Assembly (NCBI GenBank): GCA_001794525.1
Contig: MGJZ01000020.1
Location: forward strand, 1,549 to 7,100
Source: Candidatus Yanofskybacteria bacterium RIFCSPHIGHO2_02_FULL_50_12
GTDB lineage: Bacteria; Patescibacteriota; Minisyncoccia; 2-02-FULL-40-12; GWA2-44-9
Direction of reading: 5' to 3'
DNA length: 5,552 bases
Shown piece by piece: positions 1-5,406 of this stretch; position 1 is the first letter of the stretch; the number at the start of each line of letters is the position of its first letter. The position numbers were made by a program, and so were the translations under genes. The notes below the pieces were generated by a model. It saw only the letters and a program-made list of their open reading frames with translations. It did not search any database and was not told the DNA's origin.

Positions 1-1328
1 TCAATCGTCTCGTCTTTCTTACCACCCAAGTCAGCATAGACCTTGAAGGTAGCATTTCCACCCTTGGCGATGGTGAAACCAGAGCCGAGGTCGAAGACGA
101 AGTAACTGTCCGTGGTCACCGAGCCTGTCCATGAGGACGCACCGGTCTCAATCCTGATGTTGCTGAGATCGGACGGCTTCACGGTACCGCCCTGCAACAT
201 CGTCAAGCGCTTTACGATAGCGCCTTCGGTGTTGGCGGTGAGCTTAAACTCGGAAACTTGGGCGTTCTTCTGTCCGACAGTCGGATCTGAGATCGAACCC
301 ACCTTCGCTACATCGATGGTGCCGGACGATGCTCCCGAACTGGTGAAGTTGTTGCCATTCAACGGGGTTCCCGAGATGGCGGCTCCACCGGCCGCGGTCG
401 CGCTTACCAGCTGGATGTAGTTGACATTACCGGCAGTGTTAGCCGATGCCATGTCGGCAACGATGGAGAGGTCTTTGGAACCGTTCACCGCCACATTCAA
501 CAGGAATGTGGTATCACCAGACGAAGAGGAGAAGGACTTGCCAGAAGTCAATCTCGTCGCTCCGTCATAGATGAAAATGTTGTCGAAGTCATCGGTCTGA
601 CCAGCACCCTGTCTCTTTACATTGATCGTGTTGATAGTTCCGGTGCCGTTAAATCGGACGCGGAGCATTTCAACACCAACCGCATTCAAGGTGATAGTGG
701 CTGGAGCCGGATTGCCCGGAGCCAGTGCCACAGAAAGCGGACCGGCGACTGGAGTCGGGGTCGCGCCCGGAACACGGGCATAGACCGGGATCTGGCTGAG
801 CGAAGTGTAGTTCACCGAGCTCTTCGGATACCAGTTGGCTTCGTTGTTGTTGATACAGAACACCTTTTTAAAGAAGTTCGGATCTTCAGCAACGGCAGCG
901 CTGCCGGACATGTTCACCCAGTGAAGGGCGCCATTGTCTTCAGCGTTGACTTCCACAGCCCAGACTGCCTGGTCGTTCGATTCGCAATTGCGGAACAAAC
1001 CGGAAGTCGGGAAGGCGTCTCTGACCGTCGGGGTAACCGACTTGACCTGGGCGAAACCGCCGAGGTGGCCATAGAAGCTGAAAATGACAGGATTCAAGAA
1101 TAAACGCTTGTATCCGTGTTCATTCACGATGTACACATCAGGATCATCGGATCCGGAAGCGCTGATCGTATTGCCTTCCTGCAGACCGTAATCTGACGGA
1201 ACCGCCGCGTAAGTTGCCACTGGGGCAAGCGCAGCGAATCCCGACAACGACATGATGGTCGTTATCGAGGTAAGAGTCGAAACGGCTTTTACCAAACCAT
1301 TTCGAGCTCCGTTTAAAGGATTACTCAT
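1..1328 (-). CDS. Exported S-layer-like surface protein, N-terminal 442 residues (runs off left edge)
   Basis: The frame is open from ATG at 1328 to base 1 without a stop, giving 442 codons plus two bases; the C-terminus lies outside the window. Residues 1-42 form an export signal: basic N-region (R9, K14), hydrophobic stretch about 15-38, and an Ala-rich probable cleavage site near A41/A42. Residues 62-180 look like an internally duplicated module: 'YIVNEHGYKRLFLNP' near 66-80 is echoed by 'VWAVEVNAEDNGALHWVN' at 122-139; C115 and C158 could form a disulfide. A Pro/Thr/Ala linker (186-197) leads into two related beta-rich domains (about 198-310 and 337-442+), rich in Ser, Thr, Gly, Asn and Val. 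This architecture is familiar from large Patescibacteria cell-surface proteins; the S-layer role is inference. The only SD-like string, AGAGGT (1350-1345), is 16 nt from the ATG, too far to be convincing. No in-frame ATG lies close upstream. Confidence 0.85.
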   Translation of the reverse strand, partial: MSNPLNGARNGLVKAVSTLTSITTIMSLSGFAALAPVATYAAVPSDYGLQEGNTISASGSDDPDVYIVNEHGYKRLFLNPVIFSFYGHLGGFAQVKSVTPTVRDAFPTSGLFRNCESNDQAVWAVEVNAEDNGALHWVNMSGSAAVAEDPNFFKKVFCINNNEANWYPKSSVNYTSLSQIPVYARVPGATPTPVAGPLSVALAPGNPAPATITLNAVGVEMLRVRFNGTGTINTINVKRQGAGQTDDFDNIFIYDGATRLTSGKSFSSSSGDTTFLLNVAVNGSKDLSIVADMASANTAGNVNYIQLVSATAAGGAAISGTPLNGNNFTSSGASSGTIDVAKVGSISDPTVGQKNAQVSEFKLTANTEGAIVKRLTMLQGGTVKPSDLSNIRIETGASSWTGSVTTDSYFVFDLGSGFTIAKGGNATFKVYADLGGKKDETI

Positions 1329-1574
1329 TTTGTTTTTACTATTTACCTCTATGCTGGACCGGCAACACCGTCGCTTTCGCGAAGATGCAGATCCGGGACA
1401 GGATAGAAAATTTATACTCTCAACAATATTATCTTTCCTCAAGAATCTCGCGCCCACCTTCCATGTCGACCCGGTGCGCGATGAGATTCAATCATTAACT
1501 AAGGGAATTAGACTTTTCTTTCTTTCAATCTTGTTTTCTTGTCGCCTAATTTTTAATGTTCCTTCCTGGGCTTC

Positions 1575-1628
1575 CTGCCTTTGGCAATGATCGATGATTA
1601 TTGACTAATGATCACTGTTCAAAGGCAG
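1575..1628. repeat. Two-tier inverted repeat (CTGCCTTTG / CAAAGGCAG) in the leader
   Basis: CTGCCTTTG (1575-1583) pairs perfectly with CAAAGGCAG (1620-1628). After a short asymmetric bulge, CA-TGATC (1585-1592) pairs with GATCA-TG (1610-1617) with one mismatch, around a 17-nt loop. There is no T-run on either side, so it is not an intrinsic terminator. It lies in the predicted leader RNA of the surface-protein gene and could be an mRNA structure or protein-binding dyad; the function is unknown. Confidence 0.5.
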
Positions 1629-1640
1629 AGAGCTCACTTA

Positions 1641-1667
1641 AACAAAGAAATAACCGTGCCGGTTATT
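1641..1667 (-). other. 8-bp hairpin with T-rich tail in the leader of the surface-protein gene
   Basis: AATAACCG (1649-1656) and CGGTTATT (1660-1667) are perfect inverted repeats around a 3-nt loop. On the minus strand the hairpin is followed by TCTTTGTTT (1648 down to about 1640), so it could act as a weak intrinsic terminator or attenuator about 70 nt after the predicted start of transcription. The stem is half A/T and the U-tract is interrupted, so an operator is equally possible. Confidence 0.35.
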
Positions 1668-1745
1668 GGGGAGAGGATTAGTCGTGAATTTCCATGGTTT
1701 TTGGTCGTTTTTGTAGCTTACTGTGAGAGTTGATTTGCTCCTAAT

Positions 1746-1774
1746 ATCCTAGCCGATTGGGTGTTAAAAGTCAA
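1746..1774 (-). promoter_or_regulatory. Predicted sigma-70-type promoter of the surface-protein gene
   Basis: On the minus strand, TTGACT (1774-1769, 5/6 match to TTGACA) is followed by exactly 17 nt and TAGGAT (1751-1746, 4/6 match to TATAAT). Transcription would begin near 1739, leaving a leader of about 410 nt before the ATG at 1328. It is the best-spaced promoter I found in the intergenic region. A second possible site (TTGAGG 1442-1437 with TATAAA 1416-1411) has a poor 20-nt spacer. Confidence 0.5.
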
Positions 1775-1848
1775 CCGTAAACTGTGCTGCTGTGCACACT
1801 GCTTAGAATCAATTGTATAAGCTTTAATGGGAAGCAACAATAGAAAAT

Positions 1849-1857
1849 TGTGGATAA
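1849..1857 (-). promoter_or_regulatory. Perfect DnaA box
   Basis: TGTGGATAA on the plus strand is the exact complement of TTATCCACA, the high-affinity DnaA binding site. It sits in an AT-rich stretch about 40 bp from the heptamer array and about 75 bp upstream of the predicted surface-gene promoter. Whether DnaA binds here is not shown by sequence alone. Confidence 0.5.
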
Positions 1858-1897
1858 ATGAAGCTTTTCATTTCCTATCGGTCTAATTTTACTGAAT

Positions 1898-2028
1898 TTC
1901 ATGGTGACAACTCATGGTGACATGGTGACATTTTTGAGGTGACACTTTTTAAATAGAACTTGTCACCATAAAAATGGCACCATGTCACCTCGAATATGTC
2001 ACTGTCACTATAAATGTGTCACCATGAA
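1898..2028. repeat. GGTGACA / TGTCACC heptamer array forming a long inverted repeat
   Basis: Forward GGTGACA copies start at 1903, 1916, 1924 and 1938. Reversed copies are TGTCACC at 1961, 1983 and 2017 and TGTCACT at 1997 and 2003. The inner part forms 29-nt arms (1916-1944 and 1961-1989) matching at 26 of 29 positions around a 16-nt AT-rich spacer. An outer pair, TTCATGGTGACA (1898-1909) and its complement (2017-2028), matches perfectly over 12 nt. A further GGTGA at 2034-2038 may be a decayed copy. The block starts 7 bp past the stop codon of the winged-helix gene. Possible roles are clustered operators, iterons, a REP/MITE-like element, or a large RNA hairpin ending the upstream transcript. 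I saw no such heptamers elsewhere in the window. Confidence 0.85.
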
Positions 2029-2044
2029 TTAAAGGTGAATAAAC

Positions 2045-2614
2045 CTAGCCTGCCGAGTAGTAGGATGCCCGATTTTCCAATATCTTTCGTAAAAGCCCCC
2101 GCTTGGTCAATTCCTTCAGACTTCTCTTGACCGTTCTCTCGGACATCGCGCTAAACTGGTCAATGATGTCTTTAGTTCGAACTCGAGGCGCACTCCTGAC
2201 AAACGAGACGATTTTTTCCGAAGTCGGGTTAAGCTTCTTGATCTTGGGCTTTGCCTCTTTGACGGGCAAGCCGGCGCTTTCCAATTTCTCTGTCGGAACG
2301 GAAGCGGTAGGCCGATGCTTCAACAGGAACAGTTTGTATCGGAGCAGTTGTTGTTGAGCGGCTGCCAAACAGATTTCGGAACTGATACCGAGGTGGCTGA
2401 ATTCTTCGATAGCTTCGCTGATGGCCTCCGCCATCCGCGCATGTTCAGCCTTGGCAGGGGAATCGCTGATAATCTTCCAGTATAGGTAGCTCTCCAAAAA
2501 ACGGTCGAGGCGCCGGCCGAACCGATCGGCAAAGAATTGATCCGTGAGCGAATGATGGACCGCGAAAAGAGCGGCGGAAAGGCGAATAAGAGGTTCGTGA
2601 GATGATTCAGGCAT
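2045..2614 (-). CDS. Winged-helix DNA-binding protein, putative transcriptional regulator
   Basis: The product has 189 residues and no signal peptide or membrane segment, so it is cytoplasmic. Residues 1-100 are helical and charged, of unrecognised family, and could mediate dimerisation or ligand sensing. A Lys/Pro-rich linker (about 101-129) leads to a C-terminal winged helix-turn-helix (about 130-188). In it, 'TKDIIDQF' (147-154) fits the first HTH helix, 'SERTVKRSLKELTKRG' (158-173) fits the recognition helix, and the stretch from 'LLRKI' (174) to 'YYSAG' fits the beta wing. The fold resembles MarR/DeoR-type regulators; the exact family is not identified. ATG at 2614 is chosen because AGGG lies 6 nt upstream and a promoter lies just ahead. 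The gene is alone in its unit, between tandem terminators and the heptamer array, and its most likely target is that array (inference). A plasmid-type replication initiator is less likely because only one winged helix is visible. Confidence 0.85.
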   Translation of the reverse strand: MPESSHEPLIRLSAALFAVHHSLTDQFFADRFGRRLDRFLESYLYWKIISDSPAKAEHARMAEAISEAIEEFSHLGISSEICLAAAQQQLLRYKLFLLKHRPTASVPTEKLESAGLPVKEAKPKIKKLNPTSEKIVSFVRSAPRVRTKDIIDQFSAMSERTVKRSLKELTKRGLLRKILENRASYYSAG

Positions 2615-2626
2615 CTGTTGCCCTGA

Positions 2627-2656
2627 ATACTAGCGGTAAGGATTAGTCCCGGTCAA
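2627..2656 (-). promoter_or_regulatory. Predicted promoter of the winged-helix gene, very short leader
   Basis: TTGACC (2656-2651), an 18-nt spacer and TAGTAT (2632-2627, 4/6 match to TATAAT) lie directly after the T-run of the preceding terminator. Initiation about 7 nt downstream would leave a leader of only about 6 nt before ATG 2614. The transcript would then be nearly leaderless and might lack the AGGG sequence at 2626-2623. Confidence 0.45.
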
Positions 2657-2660
2657 TAGT

Positions 2661-2707
2661 AAAAAATAGAACAGGGGAGTGCGCACATCGCATAATCCCC
2701 TGTTCTA
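2661..2707 (-). terminator. Second (tandem) intrinsic terminator after the FKBP gene
   Basis: On the minus strand a perfect 12-bp stem, TAGAACAGGGGA paired with TCCCCTGTTCTA (2667-2678 with 2696-2707), encloses a 17-nt loop and is followed immediately by TTTTTT (2666-2661). The loop contains the palindrome GTGCGCAC (2679-2686). It appears to be a backup for the terminator at 2731-2765 and insulates the winged-helix gene from the upstream operon. Confidence 0.7.
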
Positions 2708-2715
2708 GTAAAAAG

Positions 2716-2724
2716 TTATCCACA
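2716..2724 (+). promoter_or_regulatory. Perfect DnaA box
   Basis: TTATCCACA matches the DnaA box consensus exactly. It lies between the two tandem terminators, outside any gene. Together with the inversely oriented copy at 1849-1857 it brackets the winged-helix gene and the heptamer array. Confidence 0.5.
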
Positions 2725-2730
2725 TTTGCG

Positions 2731-2765
2731 AAACAAAAATCCCGGATCATCCGGGATTTTTGTTT
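2731..2765 (-). terminator. Strong intrinsic terminator overlapping the FKBP stop codon
   Basis: A perfect 15-bp inverted repeat (AAACAAAAATCCCGG and its complement) surrounds a 5-nt loop (2746-2750). On the minus strand the GC core is followed by TTTTTGTTT, a classic Rho-independent terminator. The upstream arm includes two bases of the FKBP stop codon TAA (2766-2764), so there is almost no 3' untranslated region. By symmetry it could also work on the plus strand, but no plus-strand gene is seen. Confidence 0.9.
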
Positions 2766-3258
2766 ATTGGATTGCCAGGAGTTCGACTTCAAATAGGAGC
2801 GTGGCGTTTGGCGGAATCACTCCCCCAGCCCCTTGGCTGCCGTATGCCAGCGCCGGCGGGATAATAAGTTTGCGCTTGCCGCCGATCTTCATGCCGGCAA
2901 CGCCTTGATCCCAACCAGAAATCACTTCACCTGCGCCAAGTCGGAAAGTAAAAGGTTGTCCGCGATCCACTGAACTGTCGAATTTTTGGCCGTTGGTAAG
3001 CCAGCCCGTATAATGCACGGCAAGGGTGTCCCCCGCTTTCGCTTCTTTACCTTGACCAATTACGATCTCCTGAATTTGTAATCCGCTGGGCAGTACAGTG
3101 GGTGACGCTGACGCAACAGGTGAAGCCAGTGGCGTTCCCGGTCCCGGATTCTGATCATACAGTCCCGCGGGCGCGCCATTATTTTTCTTGACCAACAGCC
3201 AGATGGCGGCAATAACCGCAATCCCGACTACAATATAGATAAGCATGTTTTTGATCAT
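2764..3258 (-). CDS. Membrane-anchored FKBP-type peptidyl-prolyl cis-trans isomerase
   Basis: The 164-residue product has an N-terminal membrane segment (about 6-23) followed by KK. A Pro/Ser/Gly/Ala-rich tether (about 27-57) then leads to one complete FKBP domain (about 58-164). Compared with human FKBP12, the binding-pocket residues appear intact: Y83 in 'HYTGWL', F93 and D94 in 'KFDSS', F105, V112-I113, W116 in 'GWDQG', Y139 in 'AYGSQG' and F156. The enzyme should therefore be active in isomerising X-Pro bonds, outside the cytoplasmic membrane, where it may help exported proteins fold. It is the last gene of the three-gene run, 15 nt after the DUF5671 gene, in an AT-rich gap without a Shine-Dalgarno. 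ATG 3258 is chosen over the in-frame ATG at codon 5 because it retains the full basic/hydrophobic anchor. The stop codon overlaps the terminator. Confidence 0.95.
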   Translation of the reverse strand: MIKNMLIYIVVGIAVIAAIWLLVKKNNGAPAGLYDQNPGPGTPLASPVASASPTVLPSGLQIQEIVIGQGKEAKAGDTLAVHYTGWLTNGQKFDSSVDRGQPFTFRLGAGEVISGWDQGVAGMKIGGKRKLIIPPALAYGSQGAGGVIPPNATLLFEVELLAIQ

Positions 3259-3273
3259 CTTATAAATTATTAA

Positions 3274-4248
3274 TTACAAAGGTTTGACTGGAAGCTTAGT
3301 CGGGTATAAATCCGGGTCAATCGTACGGTCAAAGCAAGTTCGACCGGCGCCATGTTCCCAATTTTCATTTCTTGGATAATAGTCCGGCCGGGCTGGGAGC
3401 GGTTCTATTGAAGATCCTTTTTGAATCTCCTGGCTGGGAAGATTAAACTCGGCGCAAAGCTGGAATGCGCGCTCGCCCTTGCGCCGATATTCGTAAGGCT
3501 GGCCGGTTTGCGGATCATTAGGAACCATGAAACTGGAGATCGGATCGCTTAGTTCAGACAGCGAGGCCGGCAAGGCGCCTTTTTGCTGCCAATAGGTATA
3601 TACCAAATAGCTTTGGATCGACGCTAGGTCGCTCACTTTTCGCTCGTCGAATCTGACCAGGCGCTGATTTTGGGGCGAACCGGCCACGAAAAATCCATAG
3701 ATCACCGCCAGGACCACTGCCCCGCCCACGACGGCTTGGAAGGCGCGGCGCGGATAGGACCGTTCCCGCAATTCGGATAGATAGTAGAAGAGGGTCGAGC
3801 CGGCGATGAACAGAATCGTGAGGACTTTCAGGATAAACGGCGTAGTCAGATCGCCTTCCAGAAAATTATAAATCAACGCCACCAAATCGCCGATCACCAC
3901 CATCGAGGCCACGAAAACGGTCAAATAGAGCAGCCAGCGCCGGATCTTTAAGTCCCTTTTCTCGGGATGAGCCACGATGTCTTTGCGCAAAAACCAGGAA
4001 ACCCAGAAAAATACCGGGAAGAGAACGATCAGCGCGGCCAGCGCGCCGCGGATTGTGCCCAGATTGGCGTTGCTGGACGAATAATAGTAGCCGTACCGGA
4101 GCGGATCCGGAAACTTTAAATCGATGAATTGATATACCAGAATGCCGAAGCTTACCGCACTCGCAACCAGCGTGATGATCGCCAGTAAATATAGGAAGGT
4201 ATCACGCGGCGTATTTCTGACGGTTTCAGACGAAGTAGTTGTATCCAT
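3274..4248 (-). CDS. DUF5671-type integral membrane protein with extracytoplasmic C-terminal domain
   Basis: The 324-residue product has five predicted membrane helices (about 18-42, 66-88, 104-127, 136-158 and 170-190). The start 'TPRDTFLYLLAIITL' (13-27) and the 'ALIVLFPVFFWVSWFL' helix are typical of DUF5671, a family common in Patescibacteria with no known function. If the N-terminus is cytoplasmic, residues 191-324 are outside the membrane. In this tail, 'DERKVSDLASIQSYLVYTYW' (201-220) followed by 'GALPASLSEL' and 'DPQTGQPYEYR' resembles the soluble part of type II secretion/type IV pilus pseudopilins; this likeness is by eye. C265 and C305 could form a disulfide. The gene lies 17 nt downstream of the beta-propeller gene and 15 nt upstream of the FKBP gene, so all three are probably co-transcribed. 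No Shine-Dalgarno precedes the ATG. A scaffold or envelope-assembly role is a guess. Confidence 0.8.
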   Translation of the reverse strand: MDTTTSSETVRNTPRDTFLYLLAIITLVASAVSFGILVYQFIDLKFPDPLRYGYYYSSSNANLGTIRGALAALIVLFPVFFWVSWFLRKDIVAHPEKRDLKIRRWLLYLTVFVASMVVIGDLVALIYNFLEGDLTTPFILKVLTILFIAGSTLFYYLSELRERSYPRRAFQAVVGGAVVLAVIYGFFVAGSPQNQRLVRFDERKVSDLASIQSYLVYTYWQQKGALPASLSELSDPISSFMVPNDPQTGQPYEYRRKGERAFQLCAEFNLPSQEIQKGSSIEPLPARPDYYPRNENWEHGAGRTCFDRTIDPDLYPTKLPVKPL

Positions 4249-4265
4249 TCAAATACGCTAGCAAA

Positions 4266-5288
4266 TTATTGCTGGCCGAGCAACGCCGACCCGCGATAGG
4301 AAACCCTGTAAATAAAACCACGCAACCCATCGGCGATATAGAGATCGGAAATATATGAACCGCTGTCTGGGCCGATGAGAAGATCGGTCGGCGAGCCGAG
4401 CGAGCGCTGGCCGCTGCGCCAGCCGCTCATAAAATCTTCTTGGCCCTGAAAATTTCCCTTCTCGTCGAATTTATAACGCACGATTTTGTGTCCCGTCGGA
4501 TTTCCGTAGTTAGAAGTGCCTGCATAAGCCACTAGGACATTTTGCCGGTATTCTGCAGGCCAGCCGTTGTCCGGTATCGCCACGGCCGACCCCTTGGCGG
4601 AATCTTCCTCGAAAAACTGGCCGCCTGGATTGCAGAATTTAGAGATGATCGCCTGGCGATCAGGGTCGGGGTCGCGGCAATATCCGAAGGATTCGTCGGC
4701 CATCGCCGTCCGGCCAAAGAATCCTTCCTCGGTTGATTCCGTAGTATCAGCAAATACTGATTTGGTTCCCAGGGAGGTGGTGTCTTTTCGATATTCATAA
4801 GCCACGATAGCATCAGCTGTAGACACGAACAGCGTGCAATCGGAACCGGTGCTCGTGCCACCGCTGAATTCCTTAGTCCGCGCGTCCAGGTAGGCTAGAG
4901 GAGGAATTACGCCGCATTCCAGCGAAAGTCCGTTCGGCTGTTTAAGCTTTTTAGCAATGACTCGGGACGAGTCGGCGATGCCGTCCCGATTGGTATCCCG
5001 CACCACCCTGATGGTGCCTTTCTTTTCCGATGCCACCAGCATCGCCCCGTTCCGATCCCAAATCATGGCCTGCGGATTGTCGAGACCCCGGGCATATATG
5101 GAAATGGAAAAACCTTCCGGCAAAGCCAGCGGTAAGCCGGTGGCATTCGCCACCGGCGCAAATCGTGAAATGGGCGTCCGCTCCGCACCCACGCCGGCCA
5201 AATAAAAGGATGCGAGTGCGAGGCTTGCCGCCGTCAGAGATAAATACCCCAAAATATGCTGGGAATCTTTTTTAAAAACAAACGCCAT
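4266..5288 (-). CDS. Exported beta-propeller of the glucose/sorbosone (PQQ) dehydrogenase superfamily
   Basis: The 340-residue product has a basic N-terminus (K6-K7) and a hydrophobic segment (about 12-34) that is either a signal peptide or an anchor; there is no lipobox cysteine. Residues 53-334 show features of the soluble PQQ sugar-dehydrogenase fold: 'LPEGFSISIYARGLDNPQAM' (56-75), 'DTNRDGIAD' (98-106, a DxNxDG Ca2+-type loop), 'LKQPNGLSLE' (115-124), 'PTGHKIVRYKFDEKG' (264-278) and 'SPTDLLIGPD' (299-308) ending in 'IYRVSYRG'. Two family signatures look altered: the usual 'PHGL' reads PNGL (118-121), and the usual 'HGSWNR' region reads AGTSNY (256-261). It may thus be catalytically inactive or divergent. 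Cysteines C125, C151, C204 and C219 suggest disulfides. It is the first gene of the three-gene run. ATG 5288 is the only good start; GGGGG is about 20 nt upstream and I see no clear promoter. Confidence 0.85.
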   Translation of the reverse strand: MAFVFKKDSQHILGYLSLTAASLALASFYLAGVGAERTPISRFAPVANATGLPLALPEGFSISIYARGLDNPQAMIWDRNGAMLVASEKKGTIRVVRDTNRDGIADSSRVIAKKLKQPNGLSLECGVIPPLAYLDARTKEFSGGTSTGSDCTLFVSTADAIVAYEYRKDTTSLGTKSVFADTTESTEEGFFGRTAMADESFGYCRDPDPDRQAIISKFCNPGGQFFEEDSAKGSAVAIPDNGWPAEYRQNVLVAYAGTSNYGNPTGHKIVRYKFDEKGNFQGQEDFMSGWRSGQRSLGSPTDLLIGPDSGSYISDLYIADGLRGFIYRVSYRGSALLGQQ

Positions 5289-5361
5289 GAGTACATACTT
5301 AAAATTTCCCCCGTAGTGGAATTGAATCCTTCCGAAGTGAATTACTAGTGAAATGTTAAAT

Positions 5362-5406
5362 AAAAAAAAAAGAAAGCGCCCGGGTCGCGCGATTCGCGAC
5401 CCGGGC
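5362..5406 (-). terminator. Very strong intrinsic terminator of an upstream transcript
   Basis: A perfect 12-bp all-but-GC stem, GCCCGGGTCGCG with CGCGACCCGGGC (5378-5389 and 5395-5406), has a 5-nt loop. On the minus strand it is followed by GC and then TTTCTTTTTTTTTT (5375-5362). It ends whatever is transcribed from the right edge and separates that unit from the three-gene run starting at 5288. Confidence 0.92.

Larger units (their letters stand above)
1329..2044. other. 716-bp intergenic region, likely control region of the surface-protein gene
   Basis: No convincing gene was found on either strand. Read on the minus strand from high to low coordinates, it holds the heptamer inverted-repeat array (1898-2028), a perfect DnaA box (1849-1857), an AT-rich stretch around 1800-1900, an 8-bp palindrome TGTGCACA (1791-1798), a good sigma-70-type promoter (1774-1746), two dyads (1649-1667 and 1575-1628) and the rest of the leader of the surface-protein gene. 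It is unusually long and structured for a compact genome. Confidence 0.7.

Noticed and set aside
112..1103. Plus-strand open frames inside the surface-protein gene
   Set aside because: They are antisense to a 442-codon frame with a signal peptide and repeated domains; the shadows have no recognisable features.
1454..1464. Short upstream open frames (5 and 11 codons) in the leader on the minus strand
   Set aside because: They lack ribosome binding sites and are no longer than expected by chance in a 400-nt leader.
1252..1590. Plus-strand open frame of 112 codons spanning the start of the surface gene and its leader
   Set aside because: It overlaps the signal-peptide region of the minus-strand gene in antisense, has no Shine-Dalgarno, and its hydrophobic, low-quality product matches no family I know.
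1575..1628. Intrinsic terminator
   Set aside because: The stem is good but neither strand has a T-run after it, and it lies in the leader of a gene.
1898..2028. CRISPR array
   Set aside because: The repeats are only 7 nt, change orientation midway, and have irregular spacers from 0 to about 16 nt; no cas gene is present.
4532..5275. Several open frames on both strands inside the beta-propeller gene
   Set aside because: The propeller frame has clear family motifs along its length; the others are Arg/Pro-rich shadow translations.
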